The translations under genes and the position numbers were made by a program. DNA of 39,162 nucleotides from Sphingobium sp. (GTDB lineage Bacteria; Pseudomonadota; Alphaproteobacteria; Sphingomonadales; Sphingomonadaceae). This document shows, in pieces, positions 32,981 to 39,162 of the stretch (position 1 is the first letter of the stretch; the number at the start of each line of letters is the position of its first letter). The stretch covers positions 1-39,162 of the forward strand of contig JAHFPV010000023.1 in assembly GCA_023266575.1 (NCBI GenBank). Reading direction: 5' to 3'. Below the pieces are notes generated by a model that saw nothing but the letters and a program-made list of their open reading frames with translations, did no database searches and was not told where the DNA came from.

Positions 32981-33078
32981 CGGACACCTTCAAGCCATTT
33001 GTAAGCAAGCGTTGTTAGCTGGGTTTCCGTAACGTCCGCAATTGGGCGATTGTTGCCGAGTGATTTTTTCCGCGCAAG

Positions 33079-33113
33079 GTCAGCTTTCGCCAATAATCTC
33101 CCCAAAAGCTGAC
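33079..33113. terminator. Hairpin after the ThiE-like gene
   Basis: Arms GTCAGCTTT (33079-33087) and AAAGCTGAC (33105-33113) form a 9-bp stem with a 17-base loop just beyond the minus-strand ThiE-like stop. The loop is long and there is no clear T-tract after it in that direction, so termination is plausible but not certain. Confidence 0.35.
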
Positions 33114-33140
33114 TGACCGCAACCCACCCAAACACGCCGC

Positions 33141-33698
33141 TCACTCGCCAGCCAACCCATCAATCGCCGCCCATCCCGCAGCCCCGATGGCGCGCAACAT
33201 CCGGCCATGCTCCCGCGTCACGCCACCCAGCGCAACAACCGGCATCATCGCCCCCCGCGCCAGTGCAGCGAACCGCACCCGACCCAAACTCGCCCCACCC
33301 GGATGCGATCGTGTGGGAAACAGCGGCGATAGCAGCACCATATCCGCCCTGCCCCGCCGCGCCGCCGCCATCTCCCGCGCGTCATGCACCGGCGCGCTGT
33401 GCCGCATCGGTCGCGCTACCCGGCGCGCGTCGCGCCCGTGCCAGCCGTCCGCTGCCCAAGCCGCCGCCTGCCGCGCCGTCCCCGCCAGCATCAGCATCAG
33501 CCGCCGCCGCCGCGCGATTGCCCGCACCGCATCGAACAGCGCCCGCCGCGCCCCCGCCTCCGTCCCGTAATGGCGAAAGATGACCCCCGCCCGCCCCCTG
33601 GGCAGCCGCGCCACCGCCGCCAGCAAAGCCGCATCGCCGATCCGCTCGTCGGTCATCAGCCAGATCAGGGGCATATTTTTGCGGTGGCGACAGGTCAT
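33141..33698 (-). CDS. ThiE/TenI-like thiamine phosphate synthase family protein
   Basis: A 185-residue TIM-barrel protein of the thiamine phosphate synthase/TenI superfamily. The N-terminal strand MPLIWLMTDER corresponds to the LYLVTD of ThiE. The loop HSAPVHDAREMAAARRGRADMVLLSPLFPTRSHPGG and the phosphate-binding VVALGGV segment are family features. It is shorter than E. coli ThiE. No other thiamine genes are nearby, so it could be a TenI-like homologue with a different task. A start at 33674 is possible instead of 33698. It faces the yggS gene with a 23-bp gap holding a shared -10-like hexamer, so it may be leaderless. Confidence 0.75.
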   Translation of the reverse strand: MTCRHRKNMPLIWLMTDERIGDAALLAAVARLPRGRAGVIFRHYGTEAGARRALFDAVRAIARRRRLMLMLAGTARQAAAWAADGWHGRDARRVARPMRHSAPVHDAREMAAARRGRADMVLLSPLFPTRSHPGGASLGRVRFAALARGAMMPVVALGGVTREHGRMLRAIGAAGWAAIDGLAGE

Positions 33699-33705
33699 GA
33701 CCCTG

Positions 33706-33714
33706 CCCTATAGC
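33706..33714. promoter_or_regulatory. Shared -10-like element of the ThiE-like and yggS genes
   Basis: The hexamer reads TATAGG on the minus strand (33706-33711) and TATAGC on the plus strand (33709-33714), overlapping at CTATAG. Each lies seven bases from its gene's ATG, and neither gene has a Shine-Dalgarno sequence. The -35 hexamers are weak. Divergent leaderless transcripts are inferred. Confidence 0.35.
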
Positions 33715-33721
33715 AGCGCGC

Positions 33722-34468
33722 ATGACGACAGACAGCAGCATTGCCACCCATGACGCCGCCAGCCGCCTGGCCACCATCCAGGACGACATCGCCAGGGCCG
33801 CGCGCCTGACCGGCCGGACCGCTGACGCAGTCACGCTGATCGCGATCTCCAAGACCAAGGATGCCGACGCCATCCGCCCGCTGGTTGCCGCGGGGCAGCT
33901 GGTGTTCGGCGAAAACCGGGTGCAGGAGGCGCAGGAGAAATGGCCCGCGCTGCGACAGGCGCATCCCGACATAATCCTGCATCTGGTCGGCCAGCTGCAA
34001 TCCAACAAGGCCGCCGATGCCGTCGCCCTGTTCGATGTCATCCACAGCCTTGATCGCCCTTCCCTGCTGACCGCGCTGGCCAAGGCGATGGACGTAGCGG
34101 GCAAGCGCATCCCCTGCTATATTCAGGTCAATATCGGCGCGGAGCCGCAAAAGGGCGGCTGCGCGATCGCGGACACGCCCGCGCTGATCGCTGCGGCCCG
34201 CGCCGCCGACATTCCCCTGCTCGGCCTGATGGCCGTCCCGCCCGCCGATGTGGAACCCGCCCCCTATTTCGCGCTGCTTGCAAAAATGGCGCGGGAGGAG
34301 GGCCTCCCGCGCCTGTCGATGGGCATGTCCAGCGACTATGAAACCGCGATCATGCTGGGGGCTACCGACATTCGCGTCGGCACCGCCCTGTTCGGCGATC
34401 GTCCTCCGCCAGCCCGCCCCGTACCCCGGAGCGGGCTGGGGATGCTTAGAAACTCCCCCGGAGCGTGA
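33722..34468 (+). CDS. YggS/PLPBP-family pyridoxal phosphate homeostasis protein
   Basis: A 248-residue PLP-binding protein that maintains the pool of vitamin B6 aldehyde and has no known catalytic activity. The PLP lysine is K44 in AISKTKDAD; the family motifs FGENRVQE, HLVGQLQSNK, YIQVNIGAEPQKGGC, GLMAVPP, LSMGMSSDYETAIMLGATDIRVGTALFG are all present. A Pro-rich tail of 24 residues extends beyond the usual end and lies across the 3' end of the TonB receptor gene, which converges and overlaps by 23 bp. The start is preceded by a -10-like TATAGC seven bases upstream and no ribosome binding site. Confidence 0.92.
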   Translation: MTTDSSIATHDAASRLATIQDDIARAARLTGRTADAVTLIAISKTKDADAIRPLVAAGQLVFGENRVQEAQEKWPALRQAHPDIILHLVGQLQSNKAADAVALFDVIHSLDRPSLLTALAKAMDVAGKRIPCYIQVNIGAEPQKGGCAIADTPALIAAARAADIPLLGLMAVPPADVEPAPYFALLAKMAREEGLPRLSMGMSSDYETAIMLGATDIRVGTALFGDRPPPARPVPRSGLGMLRNSPGA

Positions 34469-37244
34469 TGCCGTAGGTGCGCGGCTCGGCGAGGTAGGAG
34501 GAGATCAGCTGGTTGGCCATCGGCGCGCCCTGGCTGAACTGACCGGTGGTGGAGGTCGCCGGGCTGCTCGACTGGAGCGGGCTGCTGAACGACACCTGGG
34601 TATAGTCCTGATTGAAGATATTCTGGCCCCAGAACTCCACCGCCCAGCGCTGGTTGGGACCGCGAATGCCGACGCGCGCATTGAAGATGGCATAGCCATC
34701 CTGCCGCTTTTCGGGGAACAGGTCCGACCCGGTATTATAGTCGCTGGTCATGCGGCCATCGACATAGAACAGCGCTGACAGGCCACTGGTGCCAATGTCG
34801 GGGGTCCAGGCCATGCTGGCGGTCGTCACCATCTTGGGCGCATTGCTGTTGATCGCGCCGGGCAGCAGGAACAGGGCCGGGTCCAGTGGCACCGCGCCAT
34901 TGCCGCTGCCGACCAGCCGGTTGGCGAATTTCGCCTCGGCATAGGTCGCGCCGCCCGATACGCGGAGATTGCGCGCCGGAGTGACCGACCATTCCAGTTC
35001 GATACCCTGGCTGATCAGGCCCGGCCCGACATCATCCGCCGCACAGGTCCGCGCCACGCTCAGTGCGCCGTCGCAGCCATTGATATTCTGGACGACGAAG
35101 CTGGTGCCGTTGAAGGTGTTGAGCTGGAAATTCTTGAACTCCTGCCGGAATCCCGCCAGATTCACGCTCCATTTGGGCGCGCTATATTTGAGGCCCACCT
35201 CGAACGAATCCACCTTTTCCGCGGCGAAGCGCAGGCTGGTCACGTCGGCATTGGTGCGCGGCGCGATTACGGCGGGCAGGACGTTCAGCCCGGTCGATCC
35301 CAGCTGGAAACGATCCAGGTTGAAGCCGCCCGCCTTATAGCCCTTGGAATAGCTGCCATAGACCATCAGGTCGTCGGTCGCCTTCCACGACAGCACCGCC
35401 GTGCCGGAAAACTCGCCGTCGCTGATCTTGTCGTTCAGGTCGAGCGCATTGAGGCTGGTGGAGCCATTGCCCAGGCACCCCAGCGTCAATATGCCGGCCG
35501 CCAATGCCGCCGCGCTGCCCAGTGCCGGATTGCTGGCGATGGGTGCCAGTCCCGGCTGCAACGCCGCGCAGGTCGCATTGTTATTGTTGAAATCGGACGA
35601 GAATGTCTTGCTCTCATGCGTGTAGCGCAGGCCCAGCGTCAGATCGAGGCGCTTGGTGATGTGGACGATGTTATGGGTGAACAGCGCCCAATTCTCGCTC
35701 TTCTGGCGATAGATGGACGCAATGTCGCCGGTGCCCGACGGGATCGCCGCCAGCGCACGCAGGCCGTTGCCCAAACCCGTCGAAATCGCGCCCGCCTGTG
35801 CCGCCGCGATCGGCGCGGGGACACCCCGTCCGATCAGCGCGGCAGTCAGCCCGGCGTTCAAATTGGCCTGCGTCCCGGTGATCAGCGCCGATGTTGCGGC
35901 ACCACTGCCACAGGCGGCCAGCGTGGATGCCGGGAAGTTGCTGTTGACGGCTGCCCCCGCCATCAGGCGGCAGGCGGAAAAGCGGCCATAATCCGCGCCA
36001 AAGCGGATATTATCCTGCAAGGTCAGCCGTTCATTGGCATAATAGCCCCCGACCAGCCAGTCGAGCATCTCGCCAAAGGCAGAGCCCTGCGCCCGCAATT
36101 CCTGGGTGAAGGTCTTGAACTGGCGATAGGTGTTGGGATCGCGATAGAGCAGGTCGGCGCGATTATAGTCATAATCGCCATAGTCGCTCGACTTGTAATC
36201 GCGATAGGCGGTGATGCTGGTCAGCTTCGCCCCGCCCAGGTCATAATTGACCTCGCCCGACACACCCCAGTCCTTCAATTTGCTCACATAGTCGCGGCCC
36301 GGCGTGGTCGTGAGTTCGCGATCATAGGGATCGGCGGCGATCACGCTGCCCTGCCCTGCCAGGATCGCAGCGATTCGGTTGAAGCTGGCCGTGTTGTAGC
36401 CGCCGCCAGCCGCCGGGGTCCGTTCCCGCGCTTCGGTGTAGGCCGCGCCGCAGCAGCTTTCGTCGCGATTGGTATAATCGCCGATCAGGCGGATCGACAG
36501 GTCGTCATTCGGCTCGATCAGCGCCTGTCCGCGCAGGAAATAGCGGTCGCGGTCATTGGTGTCGCCAACTGTGTTGCCGGCCGTATCGACCAGCTTGTAG
36601 AAGCCGTCGCGCTTGGACCAGACGCCGTCCAGGCTGAGCGCAATGCCATCCGCCACCGGCCCGGTGACGCGGCCCGACAGCCGCCAATAATCATAATTGC
36701 CATAGGTGATCTCACCCTTGGCGCTGAACGTGCGTTCCGGTGCCTTGCTGATGATGTTGATCAGGCCCGCCGACGCATTGCGACCGAACAGCGTCCCCTG
36801 CGGCCCGCGCAGCACCTCGACCCGTTCAATCTCGCCCAACTCATTGAGGCCCGCGCCGGTGCGCGAACGATAGACGCCGTCGATGAACACCGCGACCGAG
36901 CTTTCCAGCCCCGGATTGTCGCCAACCGTGCCGATGCCGCGAATGCGCGCGGACGCATTGGCTTCCGATCCGGTCGATGACACCAGCAGCGACGGGGCCA
37001 GCTGGTTCAGCGTGCGGATGTCGCTTGCACCGCTATTCTGCATCGCCTGCGCGCTCACCGCAGATACCGCGATCGGCACGTCGGACAGCGGACTGGCGCG
37101 CCGGGTCGCGGTCACGATGATTTCCGAACTGTCCTGATCGACGGCGGCTTGCGGCGCGGCCGTCTCCTGCGCGGCGGCGGGCATCGCCATCGTCAATGCG
37201 ATCATGCCGGCGGTCGTCAGCCAAAGGCTCTTGTCTGTCATCAT
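34446..37244 (-). CDS. TonB-dependent outer membrane receptor
   Basis: A 932-residue ligand-gated porin. A signal peptide (TTAGMIALTMAMPAAAQ, cleavage about residue 26) precedes a TonB box-like EIIVTATRR (41-49) and the plug domain with RIRGIGTV, VDGVYRSRTGAGLNELGEIERVEVLRGPQGTLFGRNASAGLINI. The 22-strand barrel ends in the terminal Phe (GITLRGSF). Sphingomonads carry many such receptors and the substrate cannot be told from sequence. A stretch near residues 430-520 is unusually rich in Ala/Gly/Thr with cysteines (CRLMAGAAV ... CGSGAATSAL), probably an extracellular loop. I placed the start at 37244 because AGGAGAGG lies upstream; the frame extends further 5' without support. No regulator or biosynthesis genes are adjacent. 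Confidence 0.93.
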   Translation of the reverse strand: MMTDKSLWLTTAGMIALTMAMPAAAQETAAPQAAVDQDSSEIIVTATRRASPLSDVPIAVSAVSAQAMQNSGASDIRTLNQLAPSLLVSSTGSEANASARIRGIGTVGDNPGLESSVAVFIDGVYRSRTGAGLNELGEIERVEVLRGPQGTLFGRNASAGLINIISKAPERTFSAKGEITYGNYDYWRLSGRVTGPVADGIALSLDGVWSKRDGFYKLVDTAGNTVGDTNDRDRYFLRGQALIEPNDDLSIRLIGDYTNRDESCCGAAYTEARERTPAAGGGYNTASFNRIAAILAGQGSVIAADPYDRELTTTPGRDYVSKLKDWGVSGEVNYDLGGAKLTSITAYRDYKSSDYGDYDYNRADLLYRDPNTYRQFKTFTQELRAQGSAFGEMLDWLVGGYYANERLTLQDNIRFGADYGRFSACRLMAGAAVNSNFPASTLAACGSGAATSALITGTQANLNAGLTAALIGRGVPAPIAAAQAGAISTGLGNGLRALAAIPSGTGDIASIYRQKSENWALFTHNIVHITKRLDLTLGLRYTHESKTFSSDFNNNNATCAALQPGLAPIASNPALGSAAALAAGILTLGCLGNGSTSLNALDLNDKISDGEFSGTAVLSWKATDDLMVYGSYSKGYKAGGFNLDRFQLGSTGLNVLPAVIAPRTNADVTSLRFAAEKVDSFEVGLKYSAPKWSVNLAGFRQEFKNFQLNTFNGTSFVVQNINGCDGALSVARTCAADDVGPGLISQGIELEWSVTPARNLRVSGGATYAEAKFANRLVGSGNGAVPLDPALFLLPGAINSNAPKMVTTASMAWTPDIGTSGLSALFYVDGRMTSDYNTGSDLFPEKRQDGYAIFNARVGIRGPNQRWAVEFWGQNIFNQDYTQVSFSSPLQSSSPATSTTGQFSQGAPMANQLISSYLAEPRTYGITLRGSF

Positions 37245-37430
37245 GGTCGATCCTCTCCTGGCCCGCACGCCTTTTCGGCGTGTCGGGTGCTGTGCCTGTT
37301 TATGCTGCCACAGCCCGGCGAAGGCAAGAGAGCCTAGCTTTTCTGCGCCTTTTGCGGGGTCGGGTGGCGTGATATTCACACCCTGTTGCTTATCGGCAAC
37401 GGCTTAAAATCCGGTTTCCGTAGCGTTTCT

Positions 37431-38090
37431 TTACGATAACGGAAAGCGTAACAATCTGTTCGAAACAGGCACCAAAGCGCTTGCTCCCGGTCCCACCACA
37501 CGCCGAATCTCGCCATGGCCTGCATCCAGTCCCCCCGTCAGCGCCCCCAGCGCGGGTAGAATCAGCTTGGTGGCCGATTCCACGAAGCAGCGGCGCGCCA
37601 CATGGCGACCGCGCACCGACAGGCGGAATTTCGGGTGGAAATGGCCGGATATTTCGGGTCGTGGATCGTCCGGCTGCGCCTCATGCCGCAGGATGATCCC
37701 GCCCAGTTCCGCCTCGACCAGCCTGCGTCCCCCCGGCATGTCCGCCACGCCGACGTCATGATTACCGGTAATCCAGGTCCAGTCCAGCCTTTCCGTAAGG
37801 GAATCGAGCCGCTGGCGCGCGCGCGGGTCCAGCCGCGCCGCCCCCCCCGCATCGTGAAAGCTGTCCCCCAACGACCAGACCGAACGCGCGCCCGTCTGCG
37901 CCACCAGCGCCTCGATCAGATCCAGCGTCGCCTCACTGTCATGGGGCGGCAGGAACTGGCCAAAGCGGGCATACCAGCTCGCTTTCTCAAAATGCAGGTC
38001 TGCGACCAGCAAGGCCGCGCGCGCAGGCCAATAGAGCGCGGCCTGCGGCAGCGCCAGAAACGCCTCACCAGCGAACGAAAGGGGAACCAT
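37431..38090 (-). CDS. pdeM: Ligase-associated DNA damage response endonuclease PdeM
   Basis: A 219-residue calcineurin-like metallophosphoesterase of the PdeM type. The metal-binding motifs are DLH (31-33, VADLHFEKASWYARFG), GDSFHD (mid-sequence), GNHD (ITGNHDVG) and GHFHP (EISGHFHP). The HFEKASWYARFG segment is typical of this family. PdeM normally sits beside an Lhr-like helicase and an ATP-dependent DNA ligase as a DNA-repair module; here neither partner is in the window, so it is an orphan locally. A well-formed promoter (TTGAAA, 17 bp, CATAGC) ends six bases from the ATG, so the message is probably leaderless. It is divergent from trhO. Confidence 0.9.
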   Translation of the reverse strand: MVPLSFAGEAFLALPQAALYWPARAALLVADLHFEKASWYARFGQFLPPHDSEATLDLIEALVAQTGARSVWSLGDSFHDAGGAARLDPRARQRLDSLTERLDWTWITGNHDVGVADMPGGRRLVEAELGGIILRHEAQPDDPRPEISGHFHPKFRLSVRGRHVARRCFVESATKLILPALGALTGGLDAGHGEIRRVVGPGASALVPVSNRLLRFPLS

Positions 38091-38096
38091 AGCCCG

Positions 38097-38148
38097 GCTA
38101 TGCGCCGATGCGGTCCCGCTTTCAAGAGGGCCAACGAACGCCTATAGC
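38097..38148. promoter_or_regulatory. Divergent promoters of pdeM and trhO
   Basis: For pdeM (minus strand) TTGAAA (38120-38125) and CATAGC (38097-38102) are 17 bp apart, with only six bases before the ATG. For trhO (plus strand) TATAGC (38143-38148) lies six bases before the ATG, and its -35-like TTTCAA overlaps the pdeM -35 at 38120-38126. Neither gene shows a ribosome binding site in this spacing. Both are predicted leaderless. Confidence 0.5.
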
Positions 38149-38154
38149 GCCGCC

Positions 38155-38991
38155 ATGTCCGACACTGCGCCTTACACCGTTGCCGCCCTCTACCGCTTCG
38201 CCAGCTTCGATGATCCCCAGGGCATCGCGGCGGATCTGCGCACGCTCTGCGCGTCGCTCGACACGCGCGGCACGCTGATCGTCGCGGGCGAAGGGATTAA
38301 CGGCACCGTGGCGGGCAGCGCGGACGCGATCGCAACGCTGATCGATCATCTGCGCCAACTTCCCGGCTGCGCCGATCTCGACGTCAAATATGCGACCGCC
38401 CATATCGCCCCGTTCGCCCGGATGAAGGTGAAGGTGAAGCCGGAGATCGTCACGCTGGGCGTGGGCGATCTGGACCCTGCGCATCGGGCCGGCACCCATC
38501 TCGATCCGGTCGACTGGAACGCGCTGATCGCCGATCCCGACACGGTCGTCATCGACACCCGCAACGCCTATGAAGTCGCGGTCGGCACTTTCGATCGCGC
38601 GATCGACCCCGGCACCCGCGCCTTTCGCGACTTTCCCGGCTGGTTCGACGCCTTCGCCGCCGACCTCAAGGCGCAAGGCCGCAGCCCCAAGATCGCCATG
38701 TTCTGCACCGGCGGCATACGCTGCGAAAAATCCACCGCTTTGGTCAAGGCGCGCGGATTCGACGATGTCTATCACCTCAAGGGCGGCATCCTGCGCTATC
38801 TGGAGGAAATGCCGGAGTCCGAAAGCCGCTGGCAGGGCGACTGCTATGTGTTCGATGAACGTGTGGCGGTGGGCCATGGCCTGAAAGTCGGCGACTATAG
38901 CACCTGCCGCGCCTGCGGCCTGCCCTACCCCAACGATACAGCCCATGCGTGCGCTGCCGACAGCTCAGGGGTGTGGCCGCACCGAGGGTAA
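38155..38991 (+). CDS. trhO: tRNA uridine-34 hydroxylase TrhO (rhodanese-like)
   Basis: A 278-residue rhodanese-domain protein of the UPF0176/TrhO type, which uses oxygen to hydroxylate uridine 34 of tRNAs in the cmo5U pathway. The N-terminal ferredoxin-like domain has LIVAGEGINGTVAG (41-54); the rhodanese domain carries the loop FCTGGIRCEKST with C184 as catalytic cysteine and C190 beside it. The C-terminus ends with a CRACG ... HAC cluster that may bind a metal. E. coli TrhO is longer (about 350 residues), so this is the short alphaproteobacterial form. It pairs functionally with mnmE and mnmG of this window, which modify the same base in other tRNAs. Confidence 0.9.
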   Translation: MSDTAPYTVAALYRFASFDDPQGIAADLRTLCASLDTRGTLIVAGEGINGTVAGSADAIATLIDHLRQLPGCADLDVKYATAHIAPFARMKVKVKPEIVTLGVGDLDPAHRAGTHLDPVDWNALIADPDTVVIDTRNAYEVAVGTFDRAIDPGTRAFRDFPGWFDAFAADLKAQGRSPKIAMFCTGGIRCEKSTALVKARGFDDVYHLKGGILRYLEEMPESESRWQGDCYVFDERVAVGHGLKVGDYSTCRACGLPYPNDTAHACAADSSGVWPHRG

Positions 38992-39002
38992 AAAACCCAC
39001 CT

Positions 39003-39046
39003 CCGTTCGTTTCGAGCGAAGTCGAGAAACCTGCGCGCTGCGTTTC
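39003..39046. repeat. Palindromic repeat, family A copy 4, truncated
   Basis: The left arm CCGTTCGTTTCGAGCGAAGT and the start of the second half (GCGTTTCT) match family A, but the right arm breaks off after that. The last 116 bases of the window contain no gene; a 30-bp palindrome follows at 39088. Confidence 0.8.
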
Positions 39047-39087
39047 TTGCATCTTGCGGTTGACCTGAGAGCAGTTGCATTCGGGTT

Positions 39088-39117
39088 GACCGTCTGGGGT
39101 GGCCACCCCAGACGGTC
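39088..39117. repeat. 30-bp perfect palindrome
   Basis: Two exact 15-base arms (GACCGTCTGGGGTGG and its complement) meet without a spacer at 39102/39103. It lies downstream of trhO, within sequence that has replaced the missing right arm of the truncated family A repeat. It could be an insertion into that repeat, or an unrelated terminator-like element. No second copy was found in the window. Confidence 0.75.
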
Positions 39118-39162
39118 TGACGGATGGGACCGTGGGTTTCTGGGTTAGAGCCGAAGTCGAGC

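Noticed and set aside
32935-33144. A 69-codon minus-strand frame upstream of the orphan gene
   Set aside because: No ribosome binding site, poor composition, and it overlaps the start of the better-supported gene at 32540-32980.

Overview
The window is a stretch of high-GC alphaproteobacterial chromosome, most likely from a sphingomonad (Sphingobium/Sphingomonas group). The evidence is the gene set (EipA/DUF1134, the CBP3-type ubiquinol-cytochrome c chaperone next to DUF177, DUF3576-leuS-lptE-holA, a DUF6489-like protein before mnmE), sphingomonad-style intergenic palindromic repeats, and an mnmE-mnmG-rsmG-parA-parB block. That block carries two near-consensus parS sites, one inside rsmG and one between mnmE and mnmG, so the window probably lies close to the replication origin. 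This is a core chromosomal region, not a plasmid.

Layout. Bases 1-2790 are the edge of a genomic island: a small orphan gene, a gene fragment, a 40-bp perfect palindrome, a truncated IS21-type istA, and a P4-type tyrosine recombinase whose gene starts next to the 3' end of tRNA-Ser(GCU). The remainder of the island lies left of the window. From 3.1 to 9.4 kb come eipA, dinB, the DUF177/CBP3 pair, bamE and pepN. From 9.5 to 15.3 kb is the tightly overlapping minus-strand operon DUF6489-mnmE-mnmG-rsmG-parA-parB (tRNA wobble modification, 16S rRNA methylation, chromosome segregation). From 15.5 to 17.1 kb is a dienelactone hydrolase/quinone oxidoreductase pair, ending at a repeat and a strong terminator that faces a rho-terC operon. 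A periplasmic protein with two retropepsin-like domains and a class A penicillin-binding protein follow.

From 23.0 to 26.3 kb is the most notable block. It is a translationally overlapping operon of a type III polyketide synthase, a SAM methyltransferase and an FAD-dependent oxidoreductase, with msrB 31 bp behind. The layout parallels the srsABC phenolic-lipid operon of Streptomyces, but no product can be assigned from sequence. It sits between essential genes (leuS, lptE and holA upstream, the penicillin-binding protein downstream), so it looks like a resident pathway and not a recent import. From 30.8 to 39.2 kb are a DUF3576 lipoprotein, two unrecognised proteins, a ThiE-like protein, a YggS/PLPBP protein, a TonB-dependent receptor, the phosphoesterase PdeM and the tRNA hydroxylase TrhO.

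Cross-cutting patterns. Four copies of one long palindromic repeat and single copies of others fill gene ends. Several genes (thiE-like/yggS, pdeM/trhO, dinB) have a -10-like hexamer only 6-8 nt before the start codon and no ribosome binding site, suggesting leaderless mRNAs. There is no rRNA, no CRISPR array and no prophage structure in the window.
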